Shown here: piece after piece, positions 6,743-16,384 of the stretch
Numbering within the stretch: position 1 is the stretch's first letter
How the letters are laid out: the number at the start of each line of letters is the position of its first letter
DNA from: Eimeria necatrix
Taxonomy: Eukaryota; Apicomplexa; Conoidasida; Eucoccidiorida; Eimeriidae
Assembly (NCBI RefSeq): GCF_000499385.1
Contig: NW_013654576.1
Coordinates: 1-18,195 of the forward strand
Length of the DNA: 18,195 nucleotides
Reading direction: 5' to 3'
Notes under the pieces: model-generated
Told to the model about the DNA's origin: nothing
The model's input: the letters and a program-made list of their open reading frames with translations, nothing else
Databases searched by the model: none
Program-made: the position numbers and the translations under genes

Positions 6743-9055
6743 CCTGGGCCAAGTGGAGCTTCGCAAGCACGTTGTGGGGGTCTTTCGAAAGACACCGCTG
6801 CAGCAGCAGCAAACAGCGCTCTGTGCTGCTGCGGATTCTTTTGAGGCGTTCTGTGTCTTCATCAGAATTAATTTCTTTTTCATTTTCTTTTGTTTCTTTT
6901 ATTTCTTTTTCTTTTTTTTCTTTTATTTCTTTTTCACTTTCTTTTTCTTTTTTTAAATCCTTTTTTAATTCTTTTGTTTCTTTCTTTTCGCCGCTTTTCG
7001 ATTTTTCGCTTTTCGCGTTTTTTTCTTTTTTATTTTCTGTTTCTTTCTTGGCCTCTGCAGCAGAAAGAAATAAAAAGAAATTAAAAGAAATTAAAAGAAT
7101 TAAATAAATTAAAATTAAAATAATTTAAACAATTTAAATAATTTAAATTAAAAAAAGGAGTCAAAATAATCCAAAATATTAAAATTAGGCCTCCTAAACC
7201 CTAAACCCTAAACCCTGCACAGTAACCCCCAAACCCTAAACCCTCAAGCCTCCTAAACCCTAGAGGGAGGCCAAACCCTCAACATAAGCCCCGGACCCTA
7301 AACCCTAAACCCTAAACCCTCCTAAAACCCAGAATGAAGCCCAAACCCCAAACCCTAGACCCTCCTTAACCCTAGAGTGGAGCCCAAACCCTAAACCCTA
7401 AACCCTAAACCCTAAACCCTAAACCCTAGAGTGGAGGCCAAACCCTAAACCCTAAACCCTAAACCCTAAACCCTAAACCCTAAACCCTAGAGTGGAGGCC
7501 AACCGCTATCTTCGTGAGGCTCCTCCATAGACCTCCTTTCTTCCTCTTCTGCTGCCTTATCCAGCAGCAGCATCGCAAGCACACTCAATGCAGTTGTGTT
7601 TCTGAGGCACAAACCCCAAATTAGGGTTTAGGGTTTAGGGTTTAGGGTCTACGGGTCCAAAATTCGCACTGCAAGCATGTGAGACGCGCGGCGAAAACAG
7701 ACAGACAACGAGGCCCAAACAGAGAAAACCCTAAACCCCAAACTCTAAACCCTAAACCCTAAACCGTAAACCCTAAACCCTAAACCCTGCTGACTCACTC
7801 CTCGTCTAATTTTATCGAATGCTCAAAGGCTGCTTCCGCTTTCTCGAGCTCTTCCAGCTGCACTCAAACACAAACACCACACTCACTCTCAAACCCTAAA
7901 CCCTAAACCCTAAACCCTAAACCCTAAACCCTAGCCCTAATTTGCCGGTGTTGAACTGGCTCAGTTTCATTTGAGCTTGTTTGCGGTGGCCTCCAGGTGA
8001 AGCAACAGCATGAGGACTAGGGTTTAGGGTTTAGGATCTAGGGTTAAAAGACTAGGAAAAAGGGTTTAGGGTTTAGGGTTTAGAGCCTTAAACCAAAGCT
8101 AGGGTTTAGGGTTTCGCCTCAAAACACCTCATAGTAAGCGAGACCCAGAGAGTTGAACATTTGCGCGTCTTTGGGGTTTAAATCAATGGCCCTGGAGACA
8201 CACAGAAAACCCTAGGGTTTAGGGTTTAGGGTTTGGCGTTTAGGGTTTAGGGTTTGGCGCATAGGGTCTAGGGTTTGGCAATTAGGGTTTAGGGTTTAGG
8301 GTTTGGGCGGCAGTCGCCCGAAGAATTCCCCGCACGCTTTCTCCATGAGACGCAGCAAGTGAATCCTCACCTCAAACGGTAAACCCCAAACCCTAAACCC
8401 TAAACCCTAAACCCTAAACCCTAAACCCTAAACCCTAAACCCTGACCCCAACAGCCAAAACCAGAAATTCCGAGCTTCAAATCCTAAGCCCTAAGCCCAA
8501 AACCGGACTCCTAAACCCCAAACCCCGAACCCCGAACCCCAAACCCCAAACCCCAAACCCTAAACCCTAAACCCTAAACCCTAAACCCTAAACCCTTGCC
8601 TCCAGTATCTGCGAACAGCCTCGAGGAAGTTCCCGTCTTCGAACTGCAAATGGCCCAGCAGCTTCTCAAGAGCCAAACACTTGGGGGCCCCCAAACCCTC
8701 ATTTAGGTCTTTCCATCTTCTCTTCAGATGTTTCCTCAAACTCAAAACCACTCCCCCCAAACCCTCCACTTTACAGGGCCCCAAACCCTCACATTCGGGG
8801 GCCCCCGGGGGGCCCCCCTGGGGGCCCCCAGCAGCAGACGGGGGGCCCCCCGCTGCTGGGGGGCCCCCGGGGGCCTCCAGGGGGGCCCCACGCACCTCTG
8901 GGGGGGCCCCAGGGGGGCCCCCCGGGGGGCCCCCAGGGGCCCCCTTAGGGGGGCCCCCAAGGGCCCCCTGGGGCCCCCCTGAGGGTGGGGGAACTGGACC
9001 AGAGGGGCCCTCCGTATTGGGCTTGCTAGAAGCTGAGGAGCCCCCAGGTGCTGAG

Positions 9056-9113
<58 letters not shown>

Positions 9114-9172
9114 CGTCACTTTGCGACGGCGCTGACTCGGGCTGGCCCGCAGCAGCAGAGCGAGGTGGCTTA

Positions 9173-9207
<35 letters not shown>

Positions 9208-9325
9208 AGCTGTGGCTGCTTCTTGTCCTGTTGCTGCAGGATCAGTCTCGCCTTCAGCTGCTGCTGCTGCTTCTCCCTTTGCTGCTGCTGCGTCTGCCTT
9301 TTCTGCTGCTGCTGCTTCTCCCTTT

Positions 9326-9356
<31 letters not shown>

Positions 9357-10298
9357 CTGCTCCCGTGTCTCCCTCGTTGCTGCTTTGTTTGGCTGCTGCA
9401 CCAGGGTTTAGAAACTCCCTTTTAGGGTTTAGCAGCTCCTTTTGAGGGTTTGGGGGCTCCAGCTTGGGGCTGCGGGTTTCCGCTGGCGGGCCCGTATACT
9501 CTGATTTAGGGTTTAGGGTTTGGGGGTTGTTTCTCTCCAGAAAAGCAGCAACAGTGTCTATTGCTGCTTTGTTGCTGCCGCTCCTAAACAGCAGCACAGC
9601 AAGGCTGTAGCAAAGGGCCTCATCATCGGGCTTTTCATTTAATTCTTTTCTTTTTTTATTTATTTCTTTTTCCACTTCTTCAGGGTCCCAGGGGCCCCCG
9701 GGGGCCCCGGGGGCCCCCTCGGGGCCCCCACTTCCTTCGCCCCCAGTTTGCTGCAGCTCTTGCGAAAGGGCCTCTTTAAGAGAAGGGGAGAACTGCACAA
9801 GCTCATGAACATTCTCCCCCTCGGGGCCCCCCGGGGGGCCCCCAAGGGTGAACCCGGGGGGGCCCCCAGGGGCCCCCAGCCCCCCCTGCGGTTCATTCTG
9901 CGGTGTATAGACAGGTTCATGCGGGAGGTGCGGGGGGCCAGGCGCGCGCCTGAAGACCGCAGAAACCCTAAACCCTAAACCCTAAACCCTAAACCCTAAA
10001 CCCTGATTTGGAAAGGTGGCCGTGCACGACTCGCTAGCTAGCTAGCTAGGTAGCTAGCTAGCTACCTGGTTGGTGGGTGGCGATTTGACTAGCCAATAAA
10101 CGCACAGAAAAAGTGCTGTGAACCCAGCCGCTAGGGTTTAGGGTTTAGGGTTTAGGGTTTAGGGTTTAGGGTTTACTGAGGTTGAAGGTCTTGGTCTTGA
10201 GAATGTGAACAGCCAGAGGGTCTCCGGAGCTGATGCCCAGCCTGGGGGGCCTCCGGATGGTAATGCCATCAGGGTTTAGAAGCGGGTCCACAATACCT

Positions 10299-10353
<55 letters not shown>

Positions 10354-10587
10354 GGCTGGGGCGGGGCGCAGCAAACTCGGCGGAGGCAATATCCATGAAC
10401 CTCCTCCCCTCCAGGAGTCCCTTACTGGCTGTGCCCTTGGGGGCCCCCTCGGGGGGCCCCCCGGAGGCGTGCGGGGCCTGGAGTCTGAGTGCATGCGAGA
10501 TATCAAAGGGGTACTGGAGGGCTCTGAAGGGTCTAGAGAAATGGGCGAAACAGAAATGGGAAGAGAAGCAGCACAAAGAGGAGATAA

Positions 10588-10624
<37 letters not shown>

Positions 10625-10704
10625 AGGCCCCTCCAGCGGCGGCGGAGGCCCTCGGCCCTCTGGGCGAAGAACAAAGGCTGGGGGCCCCCCTCGCCGTCGG
10701 ACAT
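5169..10704 (-). CDS. TPR-repeat protein, multi-exon
   Basis: TPR proteins are helical scaffolds for protein contacts; which family this is was not recognised. Exons, reading leftward on the minus strand: 9949-8600, 8365-8318, 8191-8128, 7857-7799, 7601-7504, 6820-6744, 6489-6393, 5924-5791 and 5363-5169 (stop 5171-5169). All joins among these are phase-consistent. They give successive repeats such as PKDAQMFNSLGLAYYELEEL, PHNVLAKLHLAQVYFYREEW, PNDTHLLNNLGQVALHQGDA, PNDGIAHLHLVEIYSNFGDF and PDSVALHATCGLPLCESGRE; the last four are exactly 34 residues apart. The donors at 8600 and 8318 would be GC rather than GT. Exon 9949-8600 also carries long Ala, Gln-type and Gly-Pro runs. The proposed first exons are less sure: ATG at 10704 (MSDGEGGPQPLFFAQRAEGL), then a frame ending at 10177 (PFRALQYPFDISHALRLQ, GISSGDPLAVHILKTKTF). 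Their phase does not join cleanly to 9949, so an exon may be missing or they may be a separate gene. Confidence 0.8.
6069..6080. promoter_or_regulatory. TGTATGTACACC motif copy in a TPR-gene intron
   Basis: The 12-base core of the recurring GGTGTA-NN-TACACC motif lies in the intron 6392-5925. An identical 12-mer with the same flanks (GC before, CC after) is at 16941. Function unknown. Confidence 0.35.
6129..6194. repeat. 22-bp tandem repeat, about three copies
   Basis: The unit GATTCGATTTGCTGCAGCAGCA repeats at 6129, 6151 and 6173 (the last diverging). Each is a non-CAG phrase plus CAG steps, within the intron 6392-5925 of the TPR gene. Confidence 0.85.
6330..6741. repeat. CAG and CTG arrays abutting three TPR-gene splice sites
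   Basis: On the plus strand: CAG about 6330-6390, CTG about 6505-6553, shorter CTG runs to 6672, CAG about 6692-6741. On the transcript strand two donors read G|GTCTGCTGCTG (6392 and 6743), so the array begins at the splice site itself. The CTG and CAG arrays inside intron 6743-6490 are inverted and could pair. Confidence 0.85.
6867..7065. repeat. About 200-bp polypyrimidine/polypurine tract
   Basis: The plus strand is almost all T and C (TTTTC-like phrases), so the transcript strand of the TPR-gene intron 7503-6821 is A/G-rich. Purine-biased tracts on the plus strand also occur at about 5640-5790 and 6200-6295 in neighbouring introns. No homopolymer codes for recognisable protein here. Confidence 0.8.
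7196..7500. repeat. AAACCCT telomere-like arrays with GTGGAGGCC spacers
   Basis: AAACCCT runs are interrupted by short phrases such as TAGAGTGGAGGCCAA, which recurs at about 7427, 7489 and, in variant form, 7373. The block is in the 683-nt TPR-gene intron, next to its donor. Confidence 0.9.
7602..7798 (-). repeat. TPR-gene intron with inverted telomere-like ends
   Basis: The transcript strand begins GTGAGTCAGCAG and then TTTAGGG units (plus 7727-7790). It ends with AAACCCT units (plus 7622-7648) before the acceptor TGCCTCAG. The flanking exons join to give KLDE-ENTTALSVLA in frame, which supports these boundaries. Confidence 0.85.
7858..8127 (-). repeat. TPR-gene intron with inverted telomere-like ends
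   Basis: The transcript strand begins GTGTTTTGAGGCG, followed by AAACCCT units (plus 8058-8115). It ends with about seven TTTAGGG units (plus 7891-7935) before the acceptor GAGTGCAG. The flanking exons join as LGLAYYE-LEELEKAEAAF, a normal TPR helix pair. Confidence 0.85.
10029..10066. repeat. Short AGCT/GCTAGCTA tract
   Basis: A TAGC/GCTA tetranucleotide run lies in the intron between the 10177 donor and the 9949 acceptor. It is the same sequence class as the 12.3-12.8 kb minisatellite. Confidence 0.8.
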
Positions 10705-11018
10705 GGGGCCGCAGCGAGGGTTTAGGGTTTAGGGTTTAGGGTTTAGGGTTTAGGGTTTGGGGGGTGCGGGTCGCCTCGGGCCAGCTCCTGCCGGCGACGC
10801 CCATGCAGCCAACCGCCTCCGCAGCCGCTAACGCAGCACCCACGCTCTCCTCCAGGCGGAGGGTTTAGGGTTTAGGGTTTAGGGTTTAGGGTTTAGGGTT
10901 TGGGGGCGCTGACTCAGGCGCTGCTGCTGTAAACCACCACAAACGACTCGCGGCGAAGAACCGCTCACGCGCCTCCAAACGGAAAAGAGGGCTTTGCTGC
11001 TGCCCGCTAGCGTTTCAC

Positions 11019-11921
11019 GTTTAGGGTTTAGGGTTTAGGGTTTAGGGTTTAGGGTTTAGGGTTTAGGGTTTAGGGTTTAGGGTTTAGTTTAGGGTTTAGG
11101 GTTTAGGGTTTAGGGTTTAGGGTTTTAGGGTTTAGGGTTTAGGGTTTAGGGTTTAGGGTTTAGGTTTAGGGTTTAGGGTTTAGGGTTTAGGGTTTTAGGG
11201 TTTAGGGTTTAGGGTTTAGGGTTTAGGGTTTAGGGGGGTTTAGGGTTTAGGGTTTAGGGTTTAGGGTTTAGGGTTTAGGGTTTAGGGTTTAGGGTTTAGG
11301 GTTTATGCAGGGCGCGGGAAACACCCCCGCGTTGGTGAACAGTTTGTTGACTTCGCTGTGCAACATTTCGCCCTTCAGGGTTAGGGTTTAGGGTTTAGGG
11401 TTTAGGGTTTAGGGTTTAGGGTTTAGGGTTTAGGGTTTAGGGTTTAGGGGGTTTAGGGTTTAGGGTTTGGGGTTAGGTTTGGGGTTTAGGGTTTAGGGTT
11501 TAGGGTTTAGGGTTTAGGGTTTAGGGTTTAGGGTTTAGGGTTTAGACCACTGCGAGAATAGTGACTGCGAAGGCCTCCAGGTGGCGCTTCACGAGGGGCA
11601 GTTTGGAAGACAGCGCAGCCAAACGTGGCGCGGTACTACGCGGACGCGAACGTAAACCGCCCGAGGCAGTATTGGGATTAAGGGTTAGGGTTTAGGGTTT
11701 AGGGTTTAGGGTTTAGGGTTTAGGGTTTAGGGTTTAGGGTTTAGGGTTTAGGGGGTTTAGGGTTTAGGGTTTGGGGTTAGGTTTGGGGTTTAGGGTTTAG
11801 GGTTTAGGGTTTAGGGTTTAGGGTTTAGGGTTTAGGGTTTAGGGTTTAGGGGGGTTTAGGGTTTAGGGTTTAGGGTTTAGGGTTTAGGGTTTAGGGTTTA
11901 GGGTTTAGGGTTTAGGGTTTA
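11019..11921 (+). repeat. Large interstitial TTTAGGG array in three blocks
   Basis: The blocks are 11019-11304, 11377-11544 and 11681-11921, all TTTAGGG on the plus strand, with occasional frame-shifting variants (TTTAGGTTTAGGG, GGGGGTTTAGGG). They are separated by 72-bp and 136-bp unique islands. This is the largest telomere-like array in the window. Gene-bearing sequence continues on both sides, so it is internal. Confidence 0.95.
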
Positions 11922-12341
11922 ACGGCGTAGGGCTGTGTTGCGGCGGCGCAGTGGAACGGCTCAGGTGTATGCGCAGCTCCTGCCATTGCTGCTGCGGTGT
12001 CCGTTGTCTTTCTGAAATGCATTTCATTAAAATAAATTAAATTAAATCATTTTAATTCATTTCTTTTTCAATTTGCTTTTTATTTTCCTTCACAGCTTCC
12101 AATTCAGCAGCCAAAACTCCCTGCTGCACCCCTGATCTCGCTGTCTGGGGGCCCCCGGGGGCCCCCCAGCCTCGCCGAGTTCCGGGGGCCCCTCTTGTCG
12201 TTTTAAATATTTAATTTGCTGCTTTTGTTTTATTTTCTTTTTTTAAATAAATAAATTTCAGACAGCAGCAGCAGCAGCAGCCACTCGCGGCCGCTGCTGC
12301 TGCGCGGGCCTCGGAGTGGCTTCTGAACTGCCTGGGCAGCG

Positions 12342-12832
12342 TAGCCAGCTAGCTAGCTAGCTAGCTAGCCAGCTAGCTAGGCAGCGGCGAGCTAGCTAGC
12401 CAGCTAGCTGCACAGAATTGCATGCAGCTAGCCACGGGGATCGCTGGGAAGCTAGCTGTGACGCCTGCTAGGCGGCCAGCAAACAGCTAGCTAGCTAGCT
12501 AGCTAGCTAGTCAGCTAGCTAAGCAGCTAGCCAGTCAGCTAGCCAGGCAGCTAGAAAGACAGCCAGCTGAGCAGCTCGCTAGACAGCTACTAGGACAGCC
12601 AGCTAAGAAGCTAGCGAAGCAGCTAGCAAGCCAGCTAGCTAGGCAGCTAGCTAGGCAGCTAGCTAGGCAGCTAGCTAGGCAGCTAGCTAAGCAGCTAGCT
12701 AGGCAGCTAGCTAGGCAGCTAGCTACACAGCTAGCTAGGCAGCTAGCTGTACAGCTAGCTATACAGCTAGCTAGGCAGCTAGCTAGTCAGCTAGCTAGGC
12801 AGCTAGCTAGGCAGCTAGCTAGGTAGCTAGCT
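12342..12832. repeat. 12-bp GCAGCTAGCTAG minisatellite, about 490 bp
   Basis: The right half (about 12600-12832) is a regular 12-bp array, GCAGCTAGCTAG with single-base variants (GTCAG, ACAG, AGCAG). The left half is more degenerate. The unit contains overlapping AGCT and GCTAGC palindromes. No gene is recognised across it. Confidence 0.9.
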
Positions 12833-12934
12833 GGTTCCATAGCTTAGGCTGGCTGGCTGCTGCCGGCCAGAACTTTGGCTGCAGGTCTGTGGGACTTAAT
12901 AAAAGAGAATTGGGGCTTTTTGCTGCAGACCCTT

Positions 12935-12973
<39 letters not shown>

Positions 12974-13170
12974 CTGCTGCACGCGTCGGCCCCCTAGCGG
13001 GTCTCGAGTAACTGTGTCCCTTTGTCTCTCACAGCAGCAGCAGCAGCGCTCTTGCTGCTGCAGCTGCAGCAGTGCCCTTGCTGCTGCTGCAGCAGCAGCA
13101 GCAGCAGCAGCAGCGCCACGGAAACCACAACAACTGCTTAGCTCCAACCGCAACCTAAACAATCATAAAA

Positions 13171-13580
13171 CAAGTTTGGGGGGCCCCCAGAGGGGGCCCC
13201 CTGGGGGGCCCCTGGGGGCCCCGTAGGGGTCCCCGGGGGCCCCCAGGGGGCCCCCGGGGGCCCCCCGCTGTGGGGCCTCTCGGCGGGGGCCCCTTGGGGG
13301 CCCCCCTTGAAGCCCCTGGGGGGCCCCCAAGCTGGGGGGGCCCCCGGGGCTCCATTAGCCATTTGGGGGGCCCCAGAGCCCCCGCAGCGCTGCATTTAAA
13401 ATGTGGAATTTGAGACAAAAATTGTTTCGGAGCTGGGCCGAGGGGCCCCTTGGGGGCCCCCGGGGGGCCCCTGGGGGCCCCTGGGTACCCTGGGGGGCCC
13501 CTACGTACCCCTGGGGGCCCCTTGGGGGGCCCCTGGGGGCCCCTTAGGGGGCCCCTGGGGGCCCCTTAGGGGGCCCCTAG
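13171..13580. repeat. Two GGGGCCCC palindrome blocks
   Basis: Block 1 (about 13171-13376) and block 2 (about 13440-13580) consist of G3-7/C3-7 palindromes with CT, TT and TA spacers. Block 2 shows a repeating CCTTAGGGGGCCCC phrase. They lie just downstream of the Tfb4 gene and have no coding support. Confidence 0.85.
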
Positions 13581-13757
13581 TACTTGGAAACATCGACTGC
13601 AGAAGCCATTTTAGTTTTTAGTAAACCCTTGGCGAAGCGGGACCTGAGAAGCAGCTCAAATAGCTAAACCCTAAACCCTAGAGTCGCCAAAACACAGGGT
13701 TTACCAGGGTTTAGGGTTTAGGGTTTAGGGTTTAGGGTTTAGGGTTTGGTGGCAGCC

Positions 13758-14415
13758 TCACTTGCAGACGTCGCAGGAGATTCGCTCTTTGCCGCTGTCT
13801 GAGGTTTCCGAACAGTAGACTGCACCCCAACGCGCAAACCCTAAACCCTAAACCCTAAACCCTAAACCCCAAACCCTAAACCCTAAACCCTAAACCCTAC
13901 TAGGGTCTAGAAGTCGAGTTCTGAAGCGGTTTAAAGTGCTGCATCCGCCCGCTGGCCCTGCGCTGGAAACCCTCAGTGCTCGCCCCAAACCCTAAACCCT
14001 AAACCCTAAACCCTAAACCCTAAACCCAAATCCCTGGACGCAACACCCAAAACCCGAAGTTGCAAGCTCCCAACCCTAGCGCCACAACCCAAAACCCCAA
14101 CCCCCAACTCCCAAACCCCAAACCCTAAACCCTAAACTCCAGGCCGCAAACCCCAAACCCTAAACCCTAAACCCTAAACCCTAAACCCTAAACCCTAAAC
14201 CCTAAACCCTAAACCCTACTGGCGAGGCAGCAGGAGCAGACGAAGCAAAGGTCGACGGGTTTGTGGTGGCAGAAGCAAACCGCAGTGTTGGTTTTGTGGT
14301 GTACAGACACTGCAGCAATTGTGGGGCGCAGCGAGGGTTTAGGAAGAAACCAAAACAGCAGCAGCTGCAGCAGCGCGAAGTCTCCGCGGAGGGTTTTGGG
14401 GTTTTTTGCTGCTGC

Positions 14416-14446
<31 letters not shown>

Positions 14447-15495
14447 CCCGCGCTGAAGCACTCCGCGAAGCTCATCCACCGCCCCCGCGTCACGTCGCAC
14501 AGCTGCTCCAGCAGCGTCTGCAGCAAACCCCAAACTAGGGTTTAGGGTTTAGGGTTTAGGGTTCCGCGCTACTCAGCGAACCGCCGTCCTTCCTCAACGC
14601 CCGCGAGGGTTTAGGGTTTGGAAATTAGGGTTTGGGGTTTTGCGCTTCAGCTCAAAGCAGCAAACCGGGGTCAAGGGCCCCTCGCTAACCCCGAGGGTTT
14701 AGGGTTTAGGGTTTAGGGTTTAGGGTTTAGGGTTTGCCGCTAGGAAAGCCAAACACCTACCGAGCAGTCGGGAAGTAGGGAGCAACAGTCGATGGCAACG
14801 CCCTGACGCAAAACAACAAACCCCAAACCCTAAGCCCTAAACCCTAAACCCTAAACCCTAAACCCTAAACCCTAAACCCTATTTCCGGGCCGGGGCTTCA
14901 GACCCCGAGACGCCGCCGTCTGCTGGCTCCACGCCGCGAGCAAACTGTAAACCCCAAACCCTAAACCCCAAACCCTAAACCCTAAACCCTAAACCCTAAA
15001 CCCTAAGCCCCAAACCCTAAACCCCAAACCCTAAACCCCAAACCCTAAACCCTAAACCCTAAACCCTAAACCCTAAACCCTCCTGTTTGCTCGCTGCAAA
15101 GGCAGTGTTTAAGAGAGGAATGCACTGAGCAGCAAAACCCTTTTTGTCCGAAATGTCCAGCAGCAGCACGCGGCTCTCAGCAGCAGGGCCTCCGCCCCTC
15201 CAGCGGTGCACGTCTGAACCCCAAACCCTAAACCCTAAACCCTAAACCCTAAACCCTAAACCCTAAGCCCTGGCCCTGGCCCTAAACCCTAAACCCTCGG
15301 CCCCCAAGTTGTCTGAAGGCAGGCAGAAGCAGCAGCAGCACCCGCTGCAATAAGACGGCAAAGGGGCTGCAGCCCAGCCCAAGCTAGGGTTTAGGGTTTA
15401 GGGTTTAGGGTTTAGGGTTTGGCTTACAGCACAGAGCTATTGACAGGGCCCCAGCCAGCAGCGACTCGCCTTCCATGCGGCTGCTCTTCTGCTGC

Positions 15496-15533
<38 letters not shown>

Positions 15534-15866
15534 GCCGCCATTTGCTGCAGGTCCTGCTGCCGCTCCGTCCACCTCCATTAGGCTATCCCCCGCAGCAGCA
15601 GCAGCAGCAGACTCTGCTGCTGCTGCTGCTGCTGCTGCTGCTTGCTGCTGCTGCTGCTTCACAAAAGCCACGAGGGCCTCCTGCAGCTCTGCTGCTCCAT
15701 CTTCCAGGCCCGACTGCACTAAGACCCAATTTGGGGGCTGCACCTCGTGCGCAGCAGCAGCAGCAGCAAAAGAACTCACGCAGTGTTTTGGCTCATCCCC
15801 ACAATGGCCATTCGACTCTGTGGGGCCGTAAGAGCTACTGCGCGGGAGAAACGCGAGACTGCACCT

Positions 15867-15906
<40 letters not shown>

Positions 15907-16041
15907 GTGAAGCAGCAGCAGCAGCGGCAGCCCAGAGCATCCGACAGGTCTGTATTAAAAGGCAGCAGCAGCAAAGGCCCACCGGAAATGAAGTCAAGAT
16001 AACGGACCAGGGCCTCGGCGCTGTTGTGTCGCTGCTGCTGC

Positions 16042-16083
<42 letters not shown>

Positions 16084-16349
16084 AGCCGCTGCTGCAGGCG
16101 AGGCGGGATGGGCTGCGTCTTCTCCAGAAAAGCATTTAGAGCTGATGGCTGCTGCCACACTGCGGGGTTTAAATCCACAATAATAACAAGAGTGCCATCA
16201 GCAGGGGGCCTCGCTGCTGCTGCTGCTGCTGCTGCTGCTTCTGCTGCTTCTGCTTCTGCTGCAGCTGCTGCAGCAGGTTCCGCTGCTGCTGCCGGCGTTG
16301 CTGCTGCCGTCGATGCTGCAGACCCCGCAGGCTCCGGCGACTGGAACGG

Positions 16350-16384
<35 letters not shown>

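Larger units (their letters stand above)
10705..13757. other. Repeat-rich spacer between the TPR gene 5' end and the Tfb4 3' end
   Basis: About 3 kb without a recognised gene. It contains TTTAGGG arrays (10718-10758, 10859-10902, 11019-11921), short unique islands (10759-10858, 11305-11376, 11545-11680, 11922-12000), AT-rich runs near 12015-12060 and 12230-12260, the GCTAGCT minisatellite, CTG/CAG tracts at 12938-12972 and 13031-13113, and GGGGCCCC blocks. Open frames here are repeat shadows. The TPR-gene promoter should lie at its left end. Confidence 0.7.

Noticed and set aside
6504..6956. Leucine/alanine/phenylalanine-rich frame on the plus strand
   Set aside because: It is antisense to TPR exon 6820-6744 and consists of CTG and TTTTC low-complexity sequence.
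7653..7675. Mini-exon in the TPR gene reading about ANFGP
   Set aside because: It has an AG before and a GT after, but including it breaks the phase. Skipping it gives KLDE-ENTTALS with the correct TPR register.
7940..8005. Possible exon on the minus strand (HRKQAQMKLSQFNTGK)
   Set aside because: Exons 8191-8128 and 7857-7799 are both phase 0 at the join and form one TPR helix pair without it. No suitable donor follows the segment.
11019..11921. A chromosome end (true telomere)
   Set aside because: Gene-containing sequence continues on both sides, arrays appear in both orientations across the window, and units are interrupted and variant. These are interstitial repeats.
12342..12832. CRISPR-like regular repeats
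   Set aside because: The units are contiguous 12-mers without unique spacers, in a eukaryotic genome.
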